This document shows positions 1 to 8,826 of a stretch of 64,000 nt of DNA, one piece after another. Location: contig JAUZOO010000007.1 of assembly GCA_030706405.1 (NCBI GenBank), positions 62,001-126,000 on the forward strand. Reading direction: 5' to 3'. The number at the start of each line of letters is the position of its first letter. The stretch's first letter is position 1. The position numbers and the translations under genes were made by a program. The notes under the pieces were generated by a model, which saw nothing but the letters and a program-made list of their open reading frames with translations, ran no database searches and was not told the DNA's origin. The stretch comes from Bacteroidota bacterium. GTDB lineage: Bacteria; Bacteroidota; Bacteroidia; Bacteroidales; JAAUTT01.

Positions 1-245
1 TTCATGAGTACACCGCTTTTCGAAAGAAGAGTGCGGGTAGTATCAGTAGGTTGAGCGCCTTTCTGTAGCCAATCCAAAGCCTTGTCGAAATCGAATTCAA
101 CGGTGGCAGGATTTGTGTTTGGGTTGTAAACGCCCAAACGTTCAATGTATCGGCCATCACGTGGCGCCCGGCTATCAGCTACTACAATGTGATAAAAAGG
201 ATAACCTTTTTTTCCATGACGTGTTAATCTGATTTTTACGGACAT
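1..245 (-). CDS. rpsP: 30S ribosomal protein S16, 3' end cut by window
   Basis: The first 81 codons are visible and the C-terminus lies beyond base 1. The protein opens [19 protein letters not shown] and continues with [14 protein letters not shown], the classic S16 N-terminus. S16 is a primary-binding protein of the small ribosomal subunit. The start is the ATG at 243-245. A clean -7 element TATCTTTGC lies 47 bp upstream, and no other gene lies between it and the start, so this is probably the first gene of its transcript. The identification is secure from the conserved N-terminal block. Confidence 0.96.
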   Translation of the reverse strand, partial: MSVKIRLTRHGKKGYPFYHIVVADSRAPRDGRYIERLGVYNPNTNPATVEFDFDKALDWLQKGAQPTDTTRTLLSKSGVLM

Positions 246-291
246 ACGTTACGTTTTAATGATTAAATTATTATTTTTTAAAATTGTGGCT

Positions 292-300
292 GCAAAGATA
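292..300 (-). promoter_or_regulatory. Bacteroidota -7 promoter element for rpsP
   Basis: The minus strand reads TATCTTTGC, an exact match to the TAnnTTTGC -7 consensus used by the Bacteroidota primary sigma factor. It sits 47 bp before the rpsP ATG. The -33 region (around 320-330) is T-rich but not a clear TTTG match. Confidence 0.55.
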
Positions 301-457
301 TGGATTTATTCATGGATAGAAAGAAAAATGCCGGATTTTTTAAAATGCCGGATTCGTTATTTCTCCTTAACTTGCATTGATATGACTATTGGACCTCAGA
401 AAATCGTTTAAAGTACTAATAAGCCTTTCGAAGTTTTAACCCTTAACGTTTTTAATT

Positions 458-838
458 ATGGAACAGATATCGAATGTAGTAAACTGGTTTGAGATACCAG
501 TAACCGATTTCGAACGTGCCCGTAAATTTTACGCAGCCATCTACGAAAAGGAACTGCAAGAAATGGAGATGGGCCCTTTACGTATGGGCTTTTTGCCTAT
601 GGATACCCGCACAGGCATTGGTGGAGCAATTTGTCGTGGTGAGGGGTATGTACCTTCGCAAAATGGAACGTTAGTATACCTTAATGCCGGTACCGACCTT
701 ACCAATATGCTAAATCGTATTGAACCTGCCGGAGGACTGGTTGTCCTTCCCAAAACATTGATTACCGAAGAGATTGGCTATTATGCAATTTTTGTCGATT
801 CGGAAGGGAATAAAGTGGCATTGCACTCGCCAAAGTAA
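458..838 (+). CDS. VOC (glyoxalase-like) family protein
   Basis: This 126-residue protein is one vicinal-oxygen-chelate domain. It begins with the usual beta-strand and helix (NWFEIPVTDFERARKFY) and ends with GYYAIFVDSEGNKVALHSP, where VOC proteins place their last metal-site acidic residue. Members act as metal-dependent lyases, dioxygenases or antibiotic-binding proteins, and the substrate cannot be read from the sequence. It resembles the small predicted lactoylglutathione-lyase-like enzymes common in Bacteroidota. The gene stands alone, with rpsP divergent on the left and its own terminator on the right. Confidence 0.85.
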   Translation: MEQISNVVNWFEIPVTDFERARKFYAAIYEKELQEMEMGPLRMGFLPMDTRTGIGGAICRGEGYVPSQNGTLVYLNAGTDLTNMLNRIEPAGGLVVLPKTLITEEIGYYAIFVDSEGNKVALHSPK

Positions 839-862
839 AGTGTTTGTTGTAATTGTAACGAA

Positions 863-898
863 GGCTCACAGATGGACTAATTCTCTGTGAGCTTTTTT
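863..898 (+). terminator. Rho-independent terminator after VOC gene
   Basis: The 8-bp stem GCTCACAG/CTGTGAGC (864-871 with 885-892) is followed by six T residues. It lies 25 bp after the VOC stop codon. Confidence 0.85.
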
Positions 899-995
899 AT
901 TGTTAGGATAACCCGGATTAGTGTGCTATTCTTTATTTTGAGAAATACCCTTTTTTGTTGGTGTTATCTTGCTAGAGAATATTTATGTTTGTGAC

Positions 996-3900
996 ATGAG
1001 ACTATATACTATTGCTTTACTACTGTTACTATCTGTTACTTCTGTATTTACGCAACCTTTGTGCGAAATTAATCAGTATTCGTTGGATGAAGGATTCCTT
1101 CAAAGCGAGGTGACTGATATTCTTCAAGATAAGAAGGGCCTGATTTGGATTAGTACACGAAACGGCTTGTCTCAGTTTGATGGTTATACATTCCGGAATT
1201 ATAAGTCTTTTCCGGGGGATGGGAGTCCTGTGTTAGACAATCGAATAAATGCGATTGTTGAAAATGCAGAGGGTGATATATGGTGTAGGAGCCAGAGTCG
1301 CAGGGCATATTTATTTGACGTTAGGACAAAAATATTTATTGATGTTTTAAATCCAATAGAGCAGAAAACAAAGCAGGTTCATAGTGTGGAACGGGTATAT
1401 TCACTAAAAAAGGGAGTTGCCTGGATCTGCTGTCACGATGCTTGTTGTTTCAGAGTGGAAGATGCTTTATGTAAAACGGGCAGGGGTATAACTACTAATG
1501 GGGCTAGTGTCAATAAGATAAAGGGAAAAGCTATTTACGATGTAAATCAGGATGAGGAAGGAGATGAATGGGTGTTGACCGATAACGGTGTTTCTATTAT
1601 AGGTCGAAAGCATTTCAAAAATAATACCCCATTTTCTTATTTTACTGAGACGAGAAAATATATATGGCTGGCCAGTAAAGGTGGTTCTTTGGTAAAATAC
1701 AATCCTAAGACAGAAAAAATCGATTTCATACCGCTGCCTTCTGATGTGCGAACGATATATATGTTGGATACATTGAATAACGAAACATTAGCTGTCGGAA
1801 CTGATGCCGGTTTAATCCTGATTAATACAGGAACACTCAAGTTTAGTCAGATTAATGTGAAAACATCTCCTTCTTCTTTAAACGAAGTGTTTTCGGTTTT
1901 TGAGGATCATATTGGGGATTTGTGGATGTCTAACCGACAAGCAGGGATTTTGCATTATCGGAAAAGTGATGGGAAAGTTTTGTTTCTACAGTCTCCAGAA
2001 AATATTCAATTTAAACATCCAAAGCCTAATAAGTTTTTGGTATTCGAAGATAAGTATGGGTATGTGTGGGCTGTTCCCCGGGATGGGAATCTTTGCTTTT
2101 TTGACAGAGAGGAACAGAAACTAAAATATTACTATGCAAATCCGGCAGATGCAAATTCAATAATCTCCCCTTCAATACGACAAAATCTTTTTGATAAACA
2201 AGGGAATCTGTGGATGGGAAATAGTCGATCATTTGAAAAGCTTTCATTTTTTGATAGAAACTACAGAATAATTCCCAAAGAGCACGATGAACTGGAGGTT
2301 CGTGGTTTTTTATTGGATCGGTATAGAAATCTTTGGGTTGCCTGCAAAGATGATAAACTAAAAATTTTGGATGCGCATAATCAATGTCTTGGATATGTTT
2401 CAGAAAGTGGTGCTATTTCTTCCAAACCGTGTTCGTTTAAGGGTAATGTTTATTGTTTATTGGAAGATAATCAGAGTAATATATGGATAGGAACAAGATC
2501 GAATGGTTTGTATTTGTTGCAAAGAAAAAGTCCGGGGAAGTATTCGTTCGGGGTCCGGCATTTTACGAATGATCCTGTCGATAACTTCAGCTTAAGTAAT
2601 AATGCGGTATATTCTTTATTTCAGGATAGTAAACGGCGTATATGGGTAGGAACCTATGGGGGAGGCGTTAATTTGATTGAGCAAAAGAGTGATGGCTCTA
2701 TTCGGTTTATTAATAACCGTAATCGATTAAAAAAATATCCCATCGGGTATGCCGAAAGTGTGCGATGTGTTGCAGAACGGGATACAAAGGTAATGCTCTT
2801 AGGGACAAATGGAGGTTTGGTTAGTTTTAGTTCTTCTTTTGAAAAGCCCGAAGAAATTAAATTTTTTAGGAACTCGCGAAATCCTGATTTAGTTACTTCG
2901 TTAAGTAATAATGATGTAATGTATGTGTTTACAGATAGCCAGTGTCATACGTATGTTTTGACCGAAAATGGAGGTGTAAATGAAATTGTTTCCGGTAACC
3001 TGTTGTCGGAAAATATTACGTTTAAAAATTTTGTTGGGCGAGAAGGTGCGTTTACCGATTTGATGCTTTCGATGATCGAAGATAAAGCAGGTGTTTTGTG
3101 GGTAGTATCAAAGCAAGGACTCTCAAAATTTAATCCTTTAGCAACTGAAATGGCCCATTTCCATAGTTTTACATTTCGACAGGATGTCATATTCTCGGAA
3201 GCTGCAATTGCACTAAATGCGTTAGGTAATATTGTAGTAGGCACAGATAAAGGTATCTTGGAGTTTAATCCCTTTCAAATAAAGGAATATAAGTATGTGC
3301 CCCCGATTGTCTTTACCGGTTTGAGAATACAGGGGGCGCCTTTTCAGGAATCGATTGAAAATGTTAAAACATTGATTATAAAACCAGATCAAAGGGATAT
3401 ATCCATCGAATTTGCTGCTTTGGATTACCGGGATTCAAAAAGGATTCAATATGCCTATATGATGGAAGGGCTTGATAAAGATTGGCATTATGTAAATCAG
3501 GATCGTTCTGCAACGTATATTAATCTTCCTCATGGCGAATATCGTTTTATTGTCAAGTCGACTAACAGCGATGGCGTTTGGGTTAATAATGTCCGGAGCC
3601 TTGCGGTTACGGTTAAACCTATGTTTTTAGAAACCGGTTGGGCTTGGTTGCTTTTTATTTTCTTGATTGTGCTGTTCGTGCTGATTGTGGTATATGTGCT
3701 TTTTGCCATTTACCGGTTGCGCCATGAGGTTGACATGGAACATCAGCTATCTAATATTAAACTGAATTTTTTTACTGATGTTTCTCATGAATTAAGAACC
3801 CCTCTTACGTTAATATCCAGCCCTGTGACGGAGATTCTTGAAAACGAACCATTGTCTGATACGGCTAAAGATCATTTGACGATTGTAAAGAAAAATGCCG

Positions 3901-5336
3901 ATCGGATGCTTCGTATGGTTAATCAGATTCTGGACTTCCGCAAAATTCAGTACAAAAAGATGGAGCTTCTTCTTGAAAATACTGAAGTGGTATCATTTGT
4001 GTCCAGAATTATGGAAAATTTCCAGTTGATTGCGAAGGAGAAAAATATAACCTTCCAGCTGGACAGCGACCGAGAAGTTTCATATTTATGGATTGATAAA
4101 GACAAAGTAGAGAAAATTATTTTCAACCTTCTGTCCAATGCATTTAAATATACCCCAGCCAATAAATCGGTAACTGTACGTATTCAGACAGAAGGGGAGA
4201 AGGTTTACATGTCCGTAGTTGATGAAGGAATTGGAATTATCGCGCAAAAAATAGATTCATTGTTTCAGCGGTTTGAGACATTAGTCAATCAGGATATGTT
4301 ACATGTTTCGTCGGGCATAGGACTATCTCTGGTTAAAGAGTTTGCGGAGTTACATCATGGTTTTGTCAAGGTACATAGTCAACCCGGGATGGGAAGCGAG
4401 TTTAAAGTTTCGTTCCTGACAGGAAAAGATCATTTTAAAAAGGATGAACATGTCGACTTTATTCTTTCGGATGAGGATGCTGCCAAAGGCGAACAATCGC
4501 ATGTTTATTCAAAAGAGATTATGGATGAAAAGGGATTGTCGGAAAATGAGAAATGGACCATTCTTATCGTTGAGGATAATCCCGAGCTGCTCCGGTTTCT
4601 AAAAAATATTTTATCGCATGATTATAGCGTTGTTGAAGCTGTTAACGGGCAGGATGGTCTTGAGAAAGCCTTGAGCACGATGCCCGATATGATTGTGAGT
4701 GATGTGATGATGCCGGTTATGGATGGGCTCGATATGGTTGAACGCATTAAGGAGAATAAGGATCTTTGCCATATTCCGGTTATTTTGCTTTCTGCAAAGT
4801 CGTCGTTGGGCGATCGTATTGGTGGCTTGGAAAAAGGTATTGACGATTATATTACCAAACCGTTTAGCGCAACGTACCTGAAAACCCGGATTCGCACCCT
4901 TATTGGGCAAAGGCGTGCATTGCAGGAGTTGTATTTATCCTTATTGTCTGTCGGAGGAAAACAGTCTCTTCAGGAACAACTGACCCCGTTACATCCCCAG
5001 ATCTCGTCGTATGATGAGCAGTTTATCCAGCGGTTGATGGATTTTATGGAAAAAAATATGGACAACACTTCCTTAGCTGTTGAGGAATTTGCCAGCGCAT
5101 TCTCAATGAGTCGAGCAGTGTTCTTTAAGAAGATAAAAACATTGCTTGGTATATCGCCAGGCGATTTCATTAGGGATATTCGAGTAAAAAGAGCTGTTCA
5201 GTTAATTGAGTCCGGAGCTGTTTCCTTAACGGAAGTAGCTTATAAATGTGGTTTTAGCGATCCAAATTATTTTGGAAAGTGTTTTAAAAAACAAGTTGGT
5301 GTATCTCCTTCCGAATACAAGAAAAAAGTGCAATAA
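996..5336 (+). CDS. Hybrid two-component system sensor/AraC regulator (HTCS)
   Basis: This 1446-residue protein joins a whole phosphorelay in one chain. In order it has a signal peptide (1-20), a periplasmic sensor made of two-component-regulator propeller repeats (about 30-770, with repeated LWxGT and WIGTRSNGL-type motifs), a Y_Y_Y domain (about 800-868), one membrane helix (about 882-906), a HisKA domain with SHELRTP (phospho-His 931), an HATPase, a receiver (about 1188-1305, DVMMP with phospho-Asp 1236) and an AraC HTH (about 1345-1446). HTCS proteins bind glycan fragments in the periplasm and switch on the adjacent Sus genes. I chose the ATG at 996 because it starts directly at the signal peptide; a TTG at 969 would add nine residues before it. 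Confidence 0.95.
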   Translation: MRLYTIALLLLLSVTSVFTQPLCEINQYSLDEGFLQSEVTDILQDKKGLIWISTRNGLSQFDGYTFRNYKSFPGDGSPVLDNRINAIVENAEGDIWCRSQSRRAYLFDVRTKIFIDVLNPIEQKTKQVHSVERVYSLKKGVAWICCHDACCFRVEDALCKTGRGITTNGASVNKIKGKAIYDVNQDEEGDEWVLTDNGVSIIGRKHFKNNTPFSYFTETRKYIWLASKGGSLVKYNPKTEKIDFIPLPSDVRTIYMLDTLNNETLAVGTDAGLILINTGTLKFSQINVKTSPSSLNEVFSVFEDHIGDLWMSNRQAGILHYRKSDGKVLFLQSPENIQFKHPKPNKFLVFEDKYGYVWAVPRDGNLCFFDREEQKLKYYYANPADANSIISPSIRQNLFDKQGNLWMGNSRSFEKLSFFDRNYRIIPKEHDELEVRGFLLDRYRNLWVACKDDKLKILDAHNQCLGYVSESGAISSKPCSFKGNVYCLLEDNQSNIWIGTRSNGLYLLQRKSPGKYSFGVRHFTNDPVDNFSLSNNAVYSLFQDSKRRIWVGTYGGGVNLIEQKSDGSIRFINNRNRLKKYPIGYAESVRCVAERDTKVMLLGTNGGLVSFSSSFEKPEEIKFFRNSRNPDLVTSLSNNDVMYVFTDSQCHTYVLTENGGVNEIVSGNLLSENITFKNFVGREGAFTDLMLSMIEDKAGVLWVVSKQGLSKFNPLATEMAHFHSFTFRQDVIFSEAAIALNALGNIVVGTDKGILEFNPFQIKEYKYVPPIVFTGLRIQGAPFQESIENVKTLIIKPDQRDISIEFAALDYRDSKRIQYAYMMEGLDKDWHYVNQDRSATYINLPHGEYRFIVKSTNSDGVWVNNVRSLAVTVKPMFLETGWAWLLFIFLIVLFVLIVVYVLFAIYRLRHEVDMEHQLSNIKLNFFTDVSHELRTPLTLISSPVTEILENEPLSDTAKDHLTIVKKNADRMLRMVNQILDFRKIQYKKMELLLENTEVVSFVSRIMENFQLIAKEKNITFQLDSDREVSYLWIDKDKVEKIIFNLLSNAFKYTPANKSVTVRIQTEGEKVYMSVVDEGIGIIAQKIDSLFQRFETLVNQDMLHVSSGIGLSLVKEFAELHHGFVKVHSQPGMGSEFKVSFLTGKDHFKKDEHVDFILSDEDAAKGEQSHVYSKEIMDEKGLSENEKWTILIVEDNPELLRFLKNILSHDYSVVEAVNGQDGLEKALSTMPDMIVSDVMMPVMDGLDMVERIKENKDLCHIPVILLSAKSSLGDRIGGLEKGIDDYITKPFSATYLKTRIRTLIGQRRALQELYLSLLSVGGKQSLQEQLTPLHPQISSYDEQFIQRLMDFMEKNMDNTSLAVEEFASAFSMSRAVFFKKIKTLLGISPGDFIRDIRVKRAVQLIESGAVSLTEVAYKCGFSDPNYFGKCFKKQVGVSPSEYKKKVQ

Positions 5337-5382
5337 AGACAATCGTCTTGGTTTTTGAGCAAATTTTACCCGTCGTTCCAGA

Positions 5383-5413
5383 GCATTGCAGTTAACATTG
5401 CAATGCTTTTTTT
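5383..5413 (+). terminator. Rho-independent terminator after HTCS
   Basis: The 8-bp perfect stem GCATTGCA/TGCAATGC (5383-5390 with 5399-5406) is followed by seven T residues. It separates the sensor gene from the Sus operon. Confidence 0.85.
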
Positions 5414-5595
5414 ATGTCTTTTAATTCTTTCGAATTGCAAGAATAATGGGCGTTTACGAGCCTGTTTGTGCTTTTGGGCAAGGTTAAAGGGCGGAGGAAG
5501 CTAATAGGATACATTACAAATTAAATCTACTATCTACTATGAAAAAAATTAACTCTTCTCCCTAAACAGGGACCCTCTAATCATTGGAAATTTTT

Positions 5596-5647
5596 AATGA
5601 ACCAACCTGTTGCTGCTGCCTGATAGGGCAGCTAAGACCCGTTCATT
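5596..5647 (+). promoter_or_regulatory. Nested stem-loop in the susC1 leader
   Basis: An outer stem AATGAAC/GTTCATT (5596-5602 with 5641-5647) encloses a GC-rich inner hairpin GCTGCC-TGATAG-GGCAGC (5615-5632). It ends 29 bases before the SusC1 ATG and has no T tract, so it looks like a structured RNA leader and not a terminator. Its function is unknown. Confidence 0.5.
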
Positions 5648-5676
5648 GTTACTTAACTAACTTAATCTAATTTTTT

Positions 5677-8600
5677 ATGAATAAACGATTATTAATCCTA
5701 TCTGTTATCGTTTTTCTAACCGGACAGCTGTTTGCTCAAACAGTGGTGAAAGGTGTGGTAAAAAGCGAATCCGGCGAATCCATTCCCGGAGTTACTGTCA
5801 TGGTTAAAGGTTCCAAAAATGGAACTGTTTCTGATGTTAATGGTAAATATTCTATTACAGCATCCGATAAAGATATTCTTGTTATTACAGCTGTAGGCAT
5901 GAAAAAACAAGAGATTACAGTGGGGGCTAAATCCCAGATTGATATAAATATGGAAGAAGACGCCCATACGCTAGATGAAGCTGTAGTTGTGGGGTACGGA
6001 ACTGTTAAAAAGGCTCACCTTACCGGGGCCGTTTCAAGTGTGTCGGCAAAAGAAATTGAAGATATCCCGGCCGGTAACCTTGCAGCTGCCATTGCAAACA
6101 AAATGTCGGGGGTTAATGTCTCCGGAGGTATTGCACGCCCGGGAATCGCGGCTACCATAACCATACGAAACCCTGTATCGTGGGCAAAAGACCCATCCCA
6201 GGGAACAGACCCGTTATATGTTATTGACGATATTATTTCTTCGGCTGGTGCATTTAACTCACTTGACCCTACTCAAATAGAAAGTATCTCGGCGCTAAAA
6301 GATGCTTCGGCCTCTATTTATGGAGCCCGAGCATCGAATGGAGTAATATTGGTTACAACAAAAAGAGGTAAATCTGGTAAACCAAGAATTACCTATAGCG
6401 GATCGTATGGCTTAGAAACAGCTGAGCTTCCTAAAATGATGAATGCTTATGAATATGCGACTTACATGAATGATTACAATTATTTGGGTAATGTTGATAA
6501 ATCTAATTCTGCTATTTATTCCAACGATGAACTCGATTATTTTAAAACACATAGCTGGAATTGGCTTGACCAGGCATGGAAAAACAGTGCTGTTCAGCGG
6601 CATGCCGTAAATGTAAGTGGAGGTTCAGACAATGCCACTTATTTTGTTGGGGCCACTTATTTTACCCAGGATGGAAATTTTAAAGGTATTAATTATGATA
6701 GATGGTCATTAAGGGCTAGCGCCGATATTAATTTAGCTGCCGGGTTTAAAATTGGGTTGACGGTTTCGGGTAACTTTAACAAGAATCATAAATTTTATGC
6801 CAAATTAGGAGGAAGTAGTGATGAACGGGATTATCAGATGCTACTTGACACGCCTCCGGATACTCCTCCTTACGTTGACGGATGGCCGGTCGCTAATAAC
6901 ACTTCCTCAGCGAGTAGCTATGAGAACTTTCACTTTTTTGAAGTGCTAAACTCAGGTTCTTATTCTGAAAGTAAAGGTACCGGACTACAGTTTAATTTTA
7001 ATGCGTCATATGAAGTTCCGTTTATCAAAGGGTTAAAATTCAACGGGCAGTATTCTCAAAGTCGCTCAAATGGATGGAATGAACAGTATGGGAATAGTTT
7101 TACGTTATGGAAATTTAATATGTTGGGTAACCATGGGCATATTTTTGGTACCCCTTCTGCTCCTATGACTATTGTAAATGGGGATAATTTAACGTATAGT
7201 CCATCATTTTCAACTAGCTATCAGTTAAACGGAGGACTGTCGTACGGGCGTAAAATCGGATTACACGAGTTTAGCATCATGTCAACCATTGAACAATCCG
7301 AGAGTTCTTCCAAGGGCTTATCCGCAGCCAAAAATAATATTTTACCCGGAGCAAGTGCCGAATATGGGTTTTATGCTGCTTCTGGTGCACTGGAGTCGAG
7401 TACGAGCTTTTCAGAATCAGGCTCTCTTTCTGTTGCAGGTAGGGCCAACTATAATTATGCTGGTAAATATTTGGCTGAATTTGATTATCGTTTTGACTCG
7501 TCTACGAAATTCGCATCTTCTAAGCGATGGGCGTTTTTTCCTTCAATTTCAGCTGGGTGGGTTATTTCAGAAGAAGATTTCTTAAAAGACTCCAGAGCTA
7601 TTAATTACCTTAAGATACGAGGTTCAGTGGGTTTGCTTGGTAATGATAATGCAAAACCATGGCTTTACCAACAACGTTATTCAATTTCAACAAGTGGGTC
7701 GAGCTTCGGAACCAATAATGAAACCCGTAATGTAGGGTTAAATATGGCCGCACAACCTAATCCGGATGTTACCTGGGATAATAGCGATAAATTCAATATT
7801 GGATTTGATACCCGATTTCTAGATAGCCGCTTGTCTTCAACTATTGAAGGTTTTTTTAATCACGGATATGATATTCTTACGTCCCGGACATCCTCAACCT
7901 CGTTAACTGTTGGAGGTACTATGCCTGATGAAAATTATGGTGTGAGGAATGACTGGGGTATGGAATTCCAAGTAGGATGGGAGGATAAAATCGGTAATGT
8001 AAACTATAATATTTCAACCAATTTTGGATGGAGTAATGATATTGTTATAGTTAAAGATCAGGCTCTTGCAGTTGTAGGGACATGGAAGGACTTAAGAGGT
8101 CGGCCTTCTGACTATGGAGTGTCGGGTTATTACTGTACGGGAATGCTGCGCACGCAAGCCGATGTAGATAAACTTTTGGCTCAAAACCCTAATTATACCA
8201 TTTTTGGAGCTGTGCCGGCTCCTGGGATGCTTAATTATCGGGATATTCGCGGGCCTGTTGACGTTGATGGAAAATATACCGGTCCCGATGGGAAAATTGA
8301 TGGTAATGACGAAGATTATATTGCTAAGACACCTCGTGGAATTCAAGGCTGTAATTTTAATTTGGGAGCATCCTGGAAAGGTTTGAGATTTTCAGCTTCC
8401 ATTAATTGTGCCTGGGGGGGTATGACTCAGTTGGAGAGTCAGGCTTATAAAACTGCAGCAACAACAACATTTAACCTTCCTCAAATTTGGGCAGATCACT
8501 GGACACCAACCAATACAAATGCGAAATATCCCGCTCCATATTATAACAGTTCCTATAAAGTTGCATCAGACTTTTGGACCGTTAAATCATTTTCTTTAAA

Positions 8601-8802
8601 TGTCAGGTCGTTTGATATTTCATACACGATACCCAAAACGATAACCAATCGTTTAAAAATGGATAATTTCAGAATTTATCTTTCGGCACTGAATCCTTTT
8701 GCCTTGTATAATCCATACAGCTTCAGGAGTGCCATATCAGGTAATTTTCATAACTATCCCAACCTCAGTACCTATACTTTGGGCGTAAACATTTCAATGT
8801 AA
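5677..8802 (+). CDS. SusC-type TonB-dependent outer-membrane transporter
   Basis: This 1041-residue protein has a signal peptide (1-20), a CarboxypepD_reg-like beta-sandwich (about 22-95), the SusC hallmark LDEAVVVGYGTVKK, a plug domain (about 118-230 with the YGARASNGVILVTTKRGK block) and a 22-strand barrel to the C-terminus. SusC proteins import oligosaccharides or peptides across the outer membrane in a complex with a SusD lid. SusD1 follows 24 bp later in the same direction, and the upstream HTCS is the likely activator. The substrate cannot be inferred. It differs clearly in sequence from the second SusC at 11990, so the pair is not a recent duplication. Confidence 0.95.
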   Translation: MNKRLLILSVIVFLTGQLFAQTVVKGVVKSESGESIPGVTVMVKGSKNGTVSDVNGKYSITASDKDILVITAVGMKKQEITVGAKSQIDINMEEDAHTLDEAVVVGYGTVKKAHLTGAVSSVSAKEIEDIPAGNLAAAIANKMSGVNVSGGIARPGIAATITIRNPVSWAKDPSQGTDPLYVIDDIISSAGAFNSLDPTQIESISALKDASASIYGARASNGVILVTTKRGKSGKPRITYSGSYGLETAELPKMMNAYEYATYMNDYNYLGNVDKSNSAIYSNDELDYFKTHSWNWLDQAWKNSAVQRHAVNVSGGSDNATYFVGATYFTQDGNFKGINYDRWSLRASADINLAAGFKIGLTVSGNFNKNHKFYAKLGGSSDERDYQMLLDTPPDTPPYVDGWPVANNTSSASSYENFHFFEVLNSGSYSESKGTGLQFNFNASYEVPFIKGLKFNGQYSQSRSNGWNEQYGNSFTLWKFNMLGNHGHIFGTPSAPMTIVNGDNLTYSPSFSTSYQLNGGLSYGRKIGLHEFSIMSTIEQSESSSKGLSAAKNNILPGASAEYGFYAASGALESSTSFSESGSLSVAGRANYNYAGKYLAEFDYRFDSSTKFASSKRWAFFPSISAGWVISEEDFLKDSRAINYLKIRGSVGLLGNDNAKPWLYQQRYSISTSGSSFGTNNETRNVGLNMAAQPNPDVTWDNSDKFNIGFDTRFLDSRLSSTIEGFFNHGYDILTSRTSSTSLTVGGTMPDENYGVRNDWGMEFQVGWEDKIGNVNYNISTNFGWSNDIVIVKDQALAVVGTWKDLRGRPSDYGVSGYYCTGMLRTQADVDKLLAQNPNYTIFGAVPAPGMLNYRDIRGPVDVDGKYTGPDGKIDGNDEDYIAKTPRGIQGCNFNLGASWKGLRFSASINCAWGGMTQLESQAYKTAATTTFNLPQIWADHWTPTNTNAKYPAPYYNSSYKVASDFWTVKSFSLNVRSFDISYTIPKTITNRLKMDNFRIYLSALNPFALYNPYSFRSAISGNFHNYPNLSTYTLGVNISM

Positions 8803-8826
8803 AGAATTAAATCTAAAACAAACAAT

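Larger units (their letters stand above)
5337..5676 (+). other. Intergenic region: HTCS terminator and long susC leader
   Basis: These 340 bases hold the HTCS terminator (5383-5413), a purine-rich stretch GGGCGGAGGAAG near 5488, a nine-codon reading frame (ATG at 5539, stop 5563-5565, peptide MKKINSSP) and a nested hairpin (5596-5647) just before SusC1. I see no good -7 element. No larger gene is present. Confidence 0.7.
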
